From UBA1737 sp964541525 (lineage in GTDB: Bacteria; Bacillota_I; Bacilli_A; ML615J-28; CAG-313), in contig CAZIQF010000001.1 of NCBI GenBank assembly GCA_964541525.1, positions 111,226-175,225 of the forward strand: DNA of 64,000 bases. Direction: 5' to 3'. The position numbers and the translations under genes are program-made. The notes beneath the pieces are model-generated. The model was not told the DNA's origin, searched no databases, and saw only the letters and a program-made list of their open reading frames with translations. Below, piece after piece: positions 16,425 to 25,199 of the stretch; positions within the stretch are counted from its first letter, which is position 1; every line of letters starts with the position of its first letter.

Positions 16425-17600
16425 TTAAAATGATAATTTATCAACCTTTGCAAGATTGTTTTCTAATAATTTAGTGTAGTATTCAATAAATTGTTTACCT
16501 TCTAAAGTATCTTCAGTATGATATACATACACACGACGAAGAATTCGTACTGCTGATAAGATTTCAACTTTTCTTACTGCATCTTCAATTAATTCTTGAT
16601 TATTATCAAAATAATCATTTAAGAATAAATGCCACATTTTAACAGTTGTATCATAAGATAAGCCATAAAAATCTAATGCATTTTGATGATTAAACATTGA
16701 ATAACCGACAAAACTACAATAAACACTAACCAAATCGAAAATTGGATGACCAACTGATACTGTATCCATATCAATTAAAATTGGTTCATTATCACCAAAC
16801 ATAACATTATTTGTATGATAATCACCATGGATTAATATTGGTAAAACTGGAATTTCTGTGATTAATTGTTCTAGTTTATCCCATAGATGATCACTAATTT
16901 TGCCTTTAATCACATTTAACCAACCAATGCCCACTTTTTTGATTGATGGGAATTCATCTAAAGTAGCCTTTGTTTCATGGATTTTTTCTAAGAAATTAGA
17001 AAAAATATGCATATAATATTCTAATTTTTCTGGTTCTGCGATAATGCATTTAGTAATTGATTTAGCATTTAGTAATTCAACAACAGTTGCATAATATTCT
17101 CCCACTTTAACAATATCATAGGGAATAGCTGAGTTAATTCCTTTCATTAAGACTTTTCTACAAAGTTCACGTTCATTTTTAATCTCTTCAAGTGGCGAAT
17201 GATTATAGAATACTTTAACAATTGTTTCAGCATCGTAACGATAAATTCTCCCCTTAGCTCCTTGTGCAATAACTTCACAACCATCTAAACTTAATTTTCT
17301 AAATGCTTTTTCAACTGTTAATAATTCAACAAACCCTGTCATATCAAAAATATTATAGATTTCATTAGAAACATTAATCACCTTTAATTCATCGACTGTC
17401 TTGCGTAATCTTAATAAAATTCGAAGACCAGCACTTGAAATATATTCTAAAGCTTCAGCATCGATAATAAAAGCTTGTTCTAATGAATCATTAATAAGCT
17501 TTTTAATCTTTTCTTCGGCTTCATTAGCATTAGAAGCATCAATTCTTCCAATTAGTTCAATTACTAATAAATCATTTTCAATTCTACTTTTAATTTCCAT
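16425..17600 (-). CDS. STAS domain fused to an APH-like kinase
   Basis: 391 residues. The first 95 or so form a STAS domain with E-Y-I-S-S-A-G-L-R. The rest is an aminoglycoside-phosphotransferase-fold kinase. It has a K in the N-lobe (T-I-V-K-V-F), catalytic loop H-G-D-Y-H-T-N-N near residue 255, and metal-binding I-D-M-D-T-V near 275. The kinase substrate is unknown; APH-fold enzymes act on small molecules such as choline, sugars or antibiotics, and a few act on proteins. The STAS domain probably lets the upstream RsbW-like kinase and PP2C phosphatase switch it. It lies 15 bases after the phosphatase gene and three before the HD-STAS gene. Confidence 0.88.
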   Translation of the reverse strand: MEIKSRIENDLLVIELIGRIDASNANEAEEKIKKLINDSLEQAFIIDAEALEYISSAGLRILLRLRKTVDELKVINVSNEIYNIFDMTGFVELLTVEKAFRKLSLDGCEVIAQGAKGRIYRYDAETIVKVFYNHSPLEEIKNERELCRKVLMKGINSAIPYDIVKVGEYYATVVELLNAKSITKCIIAEPEKLEYYMHIFSNFLEKIHETKATLDEFPSIKKVGIGWLNVIKGKISDHLWDKLEQLITEIPVLPILIHGDYHTNNVMFGDNEPILIDMDTVSVGHPIFDLVSVYCSFVGYSMFNHQNALDFYGLSYDTTVKMWHLFLNDYFDNNQELIEDAVRKVEILSAVRILRRVYVYHTEDTLEGKQFIEYYTKLLENNLAKVDKLSF

Positions 17601-17615
17601 ATTCTAAGCTCCTTT

Positions 17616-19247
17616 TTATTTTCGCTTGATTGCAAGCATTGTAATATCATCAAATTGTGGTGTTTCATTACAAAACTCTTCAATTGATTTTTTCATATTT
17701 TTAATTAAATCAGTTGTAGAAAGATTTGAATCTTTGTTTACTACAGCTAATATTCCTTCAATTCCAAATTGAATATTTTGATTATTGATTGCTTCAGTTA
17801 CACCATCTGTATAAATCAATAAAGTTTCTCCTTTTTCTAATACAAATTCATAATTTTTATATTTCATATTTGGGAAGCATCCAATTGCTAATCCATGTTT
17901 AGTTTGATAGACTTTTGCAGTTCCATCATTTGCTTTAATTACTGGATCTTCATGTCCCGCATTCGCACAAATAACCTTACCCGTTGATAATTCTATGATG
18001 GCAAACCAAACCGTAACAAACATATCTTCTTGGTTGTTACTTGAAATCTTATTATTTAGTGCTTCTAAAATTTTAGCCGGATCATTGATTAACGTTGCAA
18101 GATTACTTGTTAAGATTTTAGTAACCATCATAAATAATGCGGCTGGAACCCCTTTACCTGATACATCACCAATAGTTAAAGCTAAATGATCATCATCAAG
18201 CAAGTAAAAATCGAAGTAATCGCCACCTACTTCTTTAGCAGGATGCATTAAACCAAATAAGTCAATATCTTCTCGTTCGGGAAATGGCGGAAAGACACTT
18301 GGAATCATTGTCATTTGGATTTTTGTTGCAAGATTTAATTCAGTTGCAATCCTTTCTCGTTCTGCAGTTAATTTTTCTAATAAATTAGTATTATTAACAA
18401 CATCATTTTCTAAATGTTGTAGTGATCGCCAGATTGAATTAAGTTCTGTAATGCTACTAACTGATTTAACATTATCTTCAAGAACAATATTACTACTTGC
18501 GAAGCGTTTAGATTCCGTAATAATCTTTTTAACTGGATTAGAGAATTGTTTAATACAATACAAAACGCCAAAAAAGACTAAAATCGCTAGATTAGCAAAG
18601 GTTGTTAAGGTATTTTTTCTTAGAAAACTTGATAACAAGCTATTTAATTCATTCATTTCTCTTTGAACACAAGTTATTGCAACAACATTTCCATTTGAAT
18701 CAAAAACCGGCGATAGTGCCGTAATATGTGGAGGTTTACCATTTAAATCTTTAGTTCTAGTTACTACTCCGTTTTCAATCTTTTTTTCATATAAATCTTT
18801 ATAAATACTAATGTATTCATCATTACTTTCACGATGATATCCTAGTTCCCATGGCGTATAACCATAAGGGTTATCATCAATAACTGTATTGAATACCGAA
18901 TAGAAATTATCATAGTTTGCTTCTTGATCAACAACAATAACATATAGAAGCGTTATTTTTTGTTTTTGGCAAACATGATTTAAATTATCTAATATTTCTA
19001 AATATTCACTATCTTGTTTATAATAATCAACATCAGCCAAATAATCATCAAGCATATCACCATCAATAAAATCATTAGCAGTATCAGCGGCATTAATTGC
19101 ATATTCATAATATGTTTTTTTCATCGCTTCATTAATTTCAACATAACCAATCACACATGCTACTGCATTAGATAAAAGTAAAATAATGACAATAAAGAAA
19201 ATAAAGCGAAAGTTAATACTATTAATTAATTTCCTGAACTTTTTCAT
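17616..19247 (-). CDS. Membrane PP2C phosphatase, RsbU/SpoIIE type
   Basis: About 543 residues from ATG 19245-19247 (AGG just upstream); the longer frame to 19268 would overlap the kinase gene. A transmembrane helix (about 11-35), an extracytoplasmic sensor region of about 160 residues, a second helix near 210, a HAMP/coiled linker and a C-terminal PP2C domain follow in order. The PP2C metal sites include E-V-G-G-D-Y-F-D-F, I-G-D-V-S-G-K-G-V and a C-terminal F-D-D-I-T. It should dephosphorylate phospho-STAS proteins when the outside domain detects a signal. The signal is unknown. Confidence 0.9.
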   Translation of the reverse strand: MKKFRKLINSINFRFIFFIVIILLLSNAVACVIGYVEINEAMKKTYYEYAINAADTANDFIDGDMLDDYLADVDYYKQDSEYLEILDNLNHVCQKQKITLLYVIVVDQEANYDNFYSVFNTVIDDNPYGYTPWELGYHRESNDEYISIYKDLYEKKIENGVVTRTKDLNGKPPHITALSPVFDSNGNVVAITCVQREMNELNSLLSSFLRKNTLTTFANLAILVFFGVLYCIKQFSNPVKKIITESKRFASSNIVLEDNVKSVSSITELNSIWRSLQHLENDVVNNTNLLEKLTAERERIATELNLATKIQMTMIPSVFPPFPEREDIDLFGLMHPAKEVGGDYFDFYLLDDDHLALTIGDVSGKGVPAALFMMVTKILTSNLATLINDPAKILEALNNKISSNNQEDMFVTVWFAIIELSTGKVICANAGHEDPVIKANDGTAKVYQTKHGLAIGCFPNMKYKNYEFVLEKGETLLIYTDGVTEAINNQNIQFGIEGILAVVNKDSNLSTTDLIKNMKKSIEEFCNETPQFDDITMLAIKRK

Positions 19248-19248
19248 A

Positions 19249-19674
19249 CTACCTATTCTCGCTTTCACCTAAATATTTGATAATGGTTAATTTGTTTTGT
19301 TGATTATCATATTCATATTCAATATTATCCATTAAATTTTTTACCATATAAATCCCCAATCCACCGATTTGGCGATCAGCAAGGGGAATATTAAAGTTGG
19401 GATCTTCTTTTTCGAGTGGGTTATATTGGATTCCTTGATCGATAAATATAATTTGAATATAGTGTGGATCAATATTTGTATTAACTTCAATGATGGCATC
19501 TCCTCCATCTACAGGATATGCATATTTAGCAATGTTAACAAAGATTTCTTCTACTGCTTCTTCAATGGCAAATCTTTGTTTAAATGTACAATTTGTATCA
19601 TCTAAGATATTATCAATAAATGAAATTACATCATTGAGATTATCAATTTTAGCGTCTATTTGTAATTTTTTCAT
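19249..19674 (-). CDS. Anti-sigma-type serine kinase (RsbW/SpoIIAB-like)
   Basis: About 141 residues of the GHKL ATPase fold. The N-box E-E-A-V-E-E-I-F-V-N-I-A and G-box I-G-G-L-G-I-Y-M-V-K are intact, and D-Q-G-I fits the G1 motif. The start at ATG 19672-19674 gives AAGG nine bases of spacing; an upstream ATG at 19683 sits directly on that site. These kinases phosphorylate STAS antagonists on Ser and hold a partner when the antagonist is phosphorylated. No sigma factor gene is next to it, so the held partner may be one of the STAS fusion enzymes. Confidence 0.9.
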   Translation of the reverse strand: MKKLQIDAKIDNLNDVISFIDNILDDTNCTFKQRFAIEEAVEEIFVNIAKYAYPVDGGDAIIEVNTNIDPHYIQIIFIDQGIQYNPLEKEDPNFNIPLADRQIGGLGIYMVKNLMDNIEYEYDNQQNKLTIIKYLGESENR

Positions 19675-19688
19675 GCTAATCATCCTTT

Positions 19689-19991
19689 TTATTTTATCTT
19701 TACAATATCAATAAAGCCAGTTAAATTAAATACATCAATTATTTCATCTGATGCATTAACAATCTCAAAATTGATATTTTTTGCTTTAGTTTGCTTAACA
19801 AATAACAAAATAACTCTTAATCCAGCACTTGAAATATATTGTAAAGAAGAAAAATCAAAGATTAAGGAACTAATCTTTTCATTAAGAATTTCTCCCATTT
19901 TCGTTTCAAGTTCAATATATGATTGAGAATCAAGTCTTCCCAATAATAAAACACGTAAACTATCATTTTCTTTTTTTAATTCAATAATCAT
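19689..19991 (-). CDS. STAS anti-anti-sigma factor (RsbV/SpoIIAA-like)
   Basis: A 100-residue single STAS domain and first gene of the partner-switching operon. The S-L-Q-Y-I-S-S-A-G-L-R-V-I-L segment carries the conserved phosphorylation serine, and a near copy occurs in both downstream fusion proteins. It should be phosphorylated by the adjacent GHKL kinase and dephosphorylated by the PP2C protein. A structured hairpin (20144-20203) lies about 150 bases upstream. The kinase ATG follows 14 bases after this stop. Confidence 0.9.
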   Translation of the reverse strand: MIIELKKENDSLRVLLLGRLDSQSYIELETKMGEILNEKISSLIFDFSSLQYISSAGLRVILLFVKQTKAKNINFEIVNASDEIIDVFNLTGFIDIVKIK

Positions 19992-20143
19992 ATAATCACC
20001 CTTAAAAACAATCTTATATTAAATCATTATACCAATTTTTTCTTATTTTTTCAATAAAAGCAATAAAAACATCTATTGATAATTCTCATCGCTAAGTCAC
20101 TAGAATAAATCAAATTAAGTTTTATTTTTAATTCCATATAAAA

Positions 20144-20203
20144 AATACCTCCAAAGCAAATCGTGAATAATGTTATTTTGTTTCACTATCTACTTTAGAG
20201 ATA
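20144..20203 (-). repeat. Structured hairpin repeat, copy 1
   Basis: Read on the minus strand, a 12-base-pair outer stem (AUAUCUCUAAAG with CUUUGGAGGUAU, two G-U pairs) encloses an internal loop and a GUGAA/UUCAC inner stem, followed by a run of six T. A second copy at 44985-45046 keeps the fold with changed bases. It lies between the ABC exporter stop and the STAS operon start, so it may terminate the exporter transcript or act in the STAS leader. The rest of 19,992-20,301 shows no gene. Confidence 0.6.
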
Positions 20204-20301
20204 TCTTCCTATTTTGATTAGTTCTTCTTTTTATTCTTTTAAGAATATTTAATGTATGTTTTTCTTAGAATCATCAAAAAGATTTTATAAAATTAAACTG
20301 C

Positions 20302-22209
20302 TTATGTATCCAAACCAGCAAATTGAGTTTGATATAAACGATTATAAACACCTTGTTTTGCAAGTAATTCTTGATGATTACCCATTTCAACAACTATTCC
20401 TTGATCAAGAACAACAATTAAATCCGCATCTTGGATTGTTGATAAACGGTGAGCAATAATAATCGTTGTTCGGTTTTCCATTAGTTTAACTAAAGCATCT
20501 TGAATCTTCTTTTCAGTTCTTGTATCAACTGAAGATGTAGCTTCATCGAGAATTAAGATTTTAGGATTAGCAAGAACAGCTCTTGCAATAGTTAGTAATT
20601 GTCTTTGTCCTTGAGAAAGATTAGTTGCACCTTCATTTAGAACCGTTTTTTCTTTTAATGGTAGACGATTAACAAATTTATAACAATTAGCCATCTTTAA
20701 AGCGTTATCAAATTCTTCTTGAGTTGCATCCGCTTTTCCATATTTAACATTATTTTCAATTGTATCACCAAATAATACCGCATCTTGTAATACAATAGAA
20801 ATGGCATCTCTTAAATTTTTCTTGGACATATCCTTAATATCCTTACCATCAATTAAAATTCGACCACTAGTTACATCATAGAAACGAAGTAATAAATTAA
20901 CAATCGTTGTTTTTCCTGAACCTGTTGCTCCAACTAAAGCAATTTTGTGACCACTTCTAACATCTACGGTAAAATCTTTTAAAACTTGCTTTTCTGGTAC
21001 ATAACCAAATCCAACATGTTGGAAATCAATATAACCTGTTGTTTTATTTGGATCAAATTCAATTGTACCACTAAAATCTTCTACTTCTTCATTCATCATT
21101 GTAAAGACTCTTTCAGCACCTGCCATCGCTGTTAAAAGTGATGAGTATAATTGAGCAATTTCATTAATTGGTCTTGTAAATTGTTTATTTAATGTCAAGA
21201 AAGAAATAATAATTGAAACGCTAAGATTTCCCATTACAATTGATCCACCTATACCTTTACTCATAAAGATTGCACCAAATAGACAAATTAAGAAATAACC
21301 AACATTACCGACAAAGTTCATAATCGGTCCCATTGAACCACTCCAAATTTGAGCATTGATTGCTGTTTTGCATAATGTATCTGAATATTCATTAAATTCT
21401 GCTACTGCAATATCTTGATGATTATAAGCAATAACTGTTTTACAACCAGTCACCATTTCTTCTGTTTGCGAATTTAATAAGCCTAAAATGGTTTGTTGTT
21501 TGGTAAATAGCGGTCCCATAAACTTAGACATCACAAAAGTAACAATCAATGATAGGATAAGTGTTACAAGTGATACTAGTGTAAGTAATGGAGAAAAGAC
21601 TAACATTATACATAAGCAACCAATAATTGTTAGAATTCCTGATACTAATGATGAAATTGATTGTGATACAGCCATTGAGATATTATCAATATCATTAGTC
21701 ATTCTTGACATAATATCACCATGAGCGTGTGTATCAGTATATTTTATTGGGAATTTAACAATTTTCGCAAATAAATCATTTCTTAGTTTTCTTGTCATCC
21801 CAATTGAAAGATAAGCACCAATTAATGATGATAGGTATTGAAGCACACAATATACAATATATACAGCTGCTAATATACCAATATACAATATAATATTATT
21901 AAGGTTAGGTTCTATTTTCCAACTATTAGTTTCAATATTATATTCGCCAAAAGAAGCAATAATTTTTTGAATTATAACATTGGTTGACAAAGTGGCAGCG
22001 GTAACAAATAATACAACAATGATTAAAGAAATTAACAATCCTTTAGAAAATGAAATATAGTCAAGTAATTGTTTGAATGTTTTTCTAAAATTTTTAGGTT
22101 TTTCTTTTAATCCACCAAACCTACTTCCTGGACCATGACCATTGCCGGCTTTGATTTTTAATTCACGAAGTTTTTTATCATCTAGTTTTCTTTTACTCAT
22201 TGTTGTCAC
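20302..22209 (-). CDS. ABC exporter, fused permease-ATPase, subunit 2
   Basis: 635 residues. A basic Gly-rich N-terminal extension (about 40 residues) is followed by a six-helix exporter domain and an ATPase with Walker A G-A-T-G-S-G-K-T-T, signature L-S-Q-G-Q (Gln where Gly is usual) and Walker B I-L-I-L-D-E-A-T-S. This is the MdlB/YheH-like half of a heterodimeric multidrug-type exporter. It overlaps the partner gene by 17 bases. Regulation by the MarR protein at the head of the operon is likely. The exported compound is not known. Confidence 0.9.
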   Translation of the reverse strand: MTTMSKRKLDDKKLRELKIKAGNGHGPGSRFGGLKEKPKNFRKTFKQLLDYISFSKGLLISLIIVVLFVTAATLSTNVIIQKIIASFGEYNIETNSWKIEPNLNNIILYIGILAAVYIVYCVLQYLSSLIGAYLSIGMTRKLRNDLFAKIVKFPIKYTDTHAHGDIMSRMTNDIDNISMAVSQSISSLVSGILTIIGCLCIMLVFSPLLTLVSLVTLILSLIVTFVMSKFMGPLFTKQQTILGLLNSQTEEMVTGCKTVIAYNHQDIAVAEFNEYSDTLCKTAINAQIWSGSMGPIMNFVGNVGYFLICLFGAIFMSKGIGGSIVMGNLSVSIIISFLTLNKQFTRPINEIAQLYSSLLTAMAGAERVFTMMNEEVEDFSGTIEFDPNKTTGYIDFQHVGFGYVPEKQVLKDFTVDVRSGHKIALVGATGSGKTTIVNLLLRFYDVTSGRILIDGKDIKDMSKKNLRDAISIVLQDAVLFGDTIENNVKYGKADATQEEFDNALKMANCYKFVNRLPLKEKTVLNEGATNLSQGQRQLLTIARAVLANPKILILDEATSSVDTRTEKKIQDALVKLMENRTTIIIAHRLSTIQDADLIVVLDQGIVVEMGNHQELLAKQGVYNRLYQTQFAGLDT

Positions 22210-23950
22210 CTTCTTTCTTTAATTGTGAATTGTAGATATCTTGATATACTTCACAATTCTTTAGTAAGTTTTCATGAGTATCAAATGCAACAATGGAACC
22301 AGAATCTAATACGATAATCTTATCCGCATTTTTGGCAGTAGCAACACGTTGAGCGACAACAATTCTTGTTGTATTATTGATATATTTTCTCATTGCTTTA
22401 TATAATAGTGATTCTGTAACTAAATCTAGTGCACTAGTTGAATCATCGAAAATTAAAATTTCTGGTTGTTTTACAATTGCTCTAGCAATTGATAATCTTT
22501 GCTTTTGACCACCTGATAGTGATGTACCCTTTTCTTCAACATATTCATCAAATCCTTCAGGTTTACTATTGATAAACTCTAATGCTTGCGCAATTTCTGC
22601 AGCTAAATGGATTTCTTCATCAGTAGCATCTGGTTTACCCCAGGCAATGTTATCTCTAATTGTACCCGCAAATAATTCTGATTTTTGAAGCGCAATTGCA
22701 ATCTTATTTCTTAATTCTTTTTGTTTATATTCTTTGACATTAACACCATCTACTAATACTTCACCTTCAGTTACATCGTAGAATCTTGTAATTAAATTAA
22801 CTAAAGATGTCTTGCCTGATCCTGTCGCACCAACAATTGCAATCGTTTCACCTTGTTCAATTTTGAATGTTATATTTTCAAGCACTGCACCATTAGCATT
22901 AGGATAAGTAAAAGATACATTTTTAAATTCAACTGTTCCTTTTTCAGTAATGGTATTAATATCTAAAGTACCATCAACAATTTCTAGTGGACAGTCAAGT
23001 ACTGCATTGATCCGTTTTGCTGATGCTTGAGCTCTTGCCACATTTGAGAATATCATCCCAAATTGCATTAATGAGAAACAAATCATCACGATATAAGTTA
23101 CAGCTTGTGATGTTTCACCAACTAAAATGTCTGGGCGAGTACCATTTTGATATCCTTCAAAAATAGAATTACCACCAATTGCATAAATTGCGATTTGGGC
23201 TAAATAAACAATTAACATAAATAATGGCATTAACAATGCTAAAATTTTATTAATATATAATAAAGTATCAGCATAACTACCATTTACCCGTTTAAAACGT
23301 TCATTTTCATAATCTTCTTTACAAAATGCTTTGACAACACGTGCTCCACTAACATTTTCATGAACAACGGTATTAACTGCATCCAATTTAGTTTGAATTA
23401 CTGAAAAAACAGGAAATGCTTTTTTCATAAAAATTATCATAACTAAAATTTCCACTGGTAGAGCTATTAATAAAATAATTGCAAATCTTGAATCGATAGA
23501 AATTGTAAAAATAATTCCCAGAATAAACATTCCAAATGATCTAACAAACATTCTAATCATTTGAGCAATAAAGTTTTGCATTTGTGTGATATCATTTGTT
23601 ACTCTAGTTACAAGAGATCCAGTAGAGAAGTCATCGGTTTGATCATATGATAGACACATAATTTTATTGAATAAATCTTGTCTTAAATCATTCGCAAAAT
23701 TACAACTTGCAATATTAGCAAATACACCACTTAAAAATCCACCAATAACACCTATCAATACAATTCCAATCATTGTTAAACCGATTGATAAAATATTATT
23801 TAGATCACCAGATGGTATTCCTTCATCAATCATTACTTGCATTTGTTTAGTCAGCATCATATCCATTGATACTTCTATAATCATAAATACTGGTGCTAAA
23901 AGTGCAGCCCACCAATATTTTTTTAAATACCTAAATAATTTAAACATCAT
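22193..23950 (-). CDS. ABC exporter, fused permease-ATPase, subunit 1
   Basis: 585 residues: an exporter transmembrane domain (about 1-320) and an ATPase domain. Walker A G-A-T-G-S-G-K-T-S and signature L-S-G-G-Q are intact, but the residue after the Walker B Asp is Asp (I-L-I-F-D-D-S-T), not Glu. That is the usual sign of the degenerate-site half of a heterodimeric exporter, which pairs with the next gene. It lies ten bases after the MarR gene. It probably exports drugs or lipids. Confidence 0.9.
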   Translation of the reverse strand: MMFKLFRYLKKYWWAALLAPVFMIIEVSMDMMLTKQMQVMIDEGIPSGDLNNILSIGLTMIGIVLIGVIGGFLSGVFANIASCNFANDLRQDLFNKIMCLSYDQTDDFSTGSLVTRVTNDITQMQNFIAQMIRMFVRSFGMFILGIIFTISIDSRFAIILLIALPVEILVMIIFMKKAFPVFSVIQTKLDAVNTVVHENVSGARVVKAFCKEDYENERFKRVNGSYADTLLYINKILALLMPLFMLIVYLAQIAIYAIGGNSIFEGYQNGTRPDILVGETSQAVTYIVMICFSLMQFGMIFSNVARAQASAKRINAVLDCPLEIVDGTLDINTITEKGTVEFKNVSFTYPNANGAVLENITFKIEQGETIAIVGATGSGKTSLVNLITRFYDVTEGEVLVDGVNVKEYKQKELRNKIAIALQKSELFAGTIRDNIAWGKPDATDEEIHLAAEIAQALEFINSKPEGFDEYVEEKGTSLSGGQKQRLSIARAIVKQPEILIFDDSTSALDLVTESLLYKAMRKYINNTTRIVVAQRVATAKNADKIIVLDSGSIVAFDTHENLLKNCEVYQDIYNSQLKKEGDNNE

Positions 23951-23960
23951 GTCCTCCTTC

Positions 23961-24395
23961 TTAATCTAAATTTTCTAAATTATTTTTCATCATTGAAATA
24001 ATCCGTTTAAATGTTGCTAAATCTACATCTGAAATTTGATTAATCATTTTATTTTCAAGTTCTTCATAACATTCGCGAATTTGTTCATCTAACTCTAATC
24101 CCTTTTCAGTTAGTTTAACAATAACTTTACGGCTATCTTCTTTCTTTGTTTCCTTGGTTATTAATCCTATTATTTCCATATTTTTTAAGGTTAAACTAAC
24201 AGTTGGTGCTTTTAAATGTGCATGTTCAGCAATCTCATTTTGCGTTGCACCATCTTCTACTCTTCTTAAATACATAATAATGGAGGAGTATGTAGAATTA
24301 ATTCCTTTGTTGTTACATAAATCTTTAATCGAATTTCTAAATAACTTACTTAAATAATTAATCTGTGCTCCATACGGAATTTTATCATTATTCAT
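23961..24395 (-). CDS. MarR-family transcriptional regulator
   Basis: 144 residues with a winged helix: N-E-I-A-E-H-A-H-L-K-A-P-T-V-S-L-T-L is the recognition helix region, and K-K-E-D-S-R-K-V-I-V-K-L-T forms the wing. It heads the operon with the two ABC exporter genes and most likely represses it, releasing on binding a ligand. GAGGTG precedes the ATG. A perfect 16-base palindrome in its own promoter (24417-24432) is the probable operator. Confidence 0.9.
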   Translation of the reverse strand: MNNDKIPYGAQINYLSKLFRNSIKDLCNNKGINSTYSSIIMYLRRVEDGATQNEIAEHAHLKAPTVSLTLKNMEIIGLITKETKKEDSRKVIVKLTEKGLELDEQIRECYEELENKMINQISDVDLATFKRIISMMKNNLENLD

Positions 24396-24404
24396 TCTTC
24401 ACCT

Positions 24405-24432
24405 CTATTATATTAATTAGTTTTAAAACTAA
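24405..24432 (-). promoter_or_regulatory. Promoter and MarR operator candidate
   Basis: The perfect palindrome TTAGTTTTAAAACTAA (24417-24432) lies just upstream of a minus-strand TATAAT -10 (about 24406-24411) and overlaps the -35 spacer. Binding there would block the exporter operon promoter. The inverted-repeat size fits a MarR dimer. Confidence 0.6.
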
Positions 24433-24503
24433 CTATTAATTAGTATATCACTTTTTAAATTATTTGGATGATATTTTGCTTTAAAAAGTAAATAGTGTTT
24501 AAC

Positions 24504-24532
24504 TTGTATTTTTTTTATTTTTTTTGTATAAT
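24504..24532 (+). promoter_or_regulatory. Sigma-A promoter placing the transcript start at the ATG
   Basis: TTGTAT (24504-24509) and TATAAT (24527-24532) have exactly 17 bases between them. The expected start, seven bases on, is the A of ATG at 24539. No ribosome binding site is present between promoter and gene, so the mRNA may be leaderless. Confidence 0.65.
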
Positions 24533-24538
24533 AAAGAT

Positions 24539-25162
24539 ATGATGAATGAAGAAATATTTAAAAACATTATTGCAAAAAATTTAACAAAATATCGCAAAAT
24601 TAATAATTTAACACAATTAGATTTAGCCGAAAAATTAAATTACTCTGATAAAGCTATTTCAAAGTGGGAAAGGGGAGAGAGTTTACCAGATGTTTACACT
24701 TTATGTAAATTAGCAGAGTTTTATGGTATTACACTTAATGATTTATGTCGTGAAGATATTGAGCCCATTAAAGCTAAAACTTCGAAAAAAGTAAACCATA
24801 TTTTCATTATTTTACTTTCAGTTGGACTTGTATGGTTTATTGCAACTTTAACCTTTGTCATTTTAAAAATAATACCATCAACTTCATCATATGATTTATG
24901 GTTAATTTTTATTAGTGCAATCCCAATATCCTTTATCCTACTAACTGTTTTTTCCGGTTTATGGTATAATAATTTTGCAAAAACAATTTCCGTTTCTGGT
25001 TTAGTATGGGGGCTTGCATTATTAGGACATCTAATGTTATATCGAGTTCATTGGGAAAATGCTGCATTAATTTATGTTATTGCAGTTCCATTTCAAGTTT
25101 TAATTATTTTATGGTTCTCAATGTTTTCGGTTCAATCCAAATTTAGAAAGAAAACAAAATAA
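24539..25162 (+). CDS. XRE-family regulator with four-helix membrane tail
   Basis: About 207 residues. Residues 1-60 are a Cro/CI helix-turn-helix (L-T-Q-L-D-L-A-E-K-L-N-Y-S-D-K-A-I-S-K-W-E-R-G, shown with gaps only for reading). After a short linker come about four hydrophobic helices, so the DNA-binding domain is tethered to the membrane. This layout is common in Bacillota as an unexplained signal-responsive regulator. Two ATGs are adjacent (24539 and 24542). The promoter -10 ends six bases before the first, so translation may be leaderless. It is divergent from the MarR operon. Confidence 0.82.
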   Translation: MMNEEIFKNIIAKNLTKYRKINNLTQLDLAEKLNYSDKAISKWERGESLPDVYTLCKLAEFYGITLNDLCREDIEPIKAKTSKKVNHIFIILLSVGLVWFIATLTFVILKIIPSTSSYDLWLIFISAIPISFILLTVFSGLWYNNFAKTISVSGLVWGLALLGHLMLYRVHWENAALIYVIAVPFQVLIILWFSMFSVQSKFRKKTK

Positions 25163-25195
25163 GAACATATTGAAAAATCCATTTCAATATGTTCT
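25162..25195. terminator. Bidirectional terminator
   Basis: A 14-base-pair perfect stem (AGAACATATTGAAA / TTTCAATATGTTCT) lies between the convergent XRE and DegV genes, with T or A tails on both sides. Confidence 0.85.
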
Positions 25196-25199
25196 TTTT

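Noticed and set aside
15000..20300. A sigma factor gene belonging to the partner-switching operon
   Set aside because: None is found in or next to the operon; the ECF sigma at 39360 is 20 kb away with its own anti-sigma candidate.
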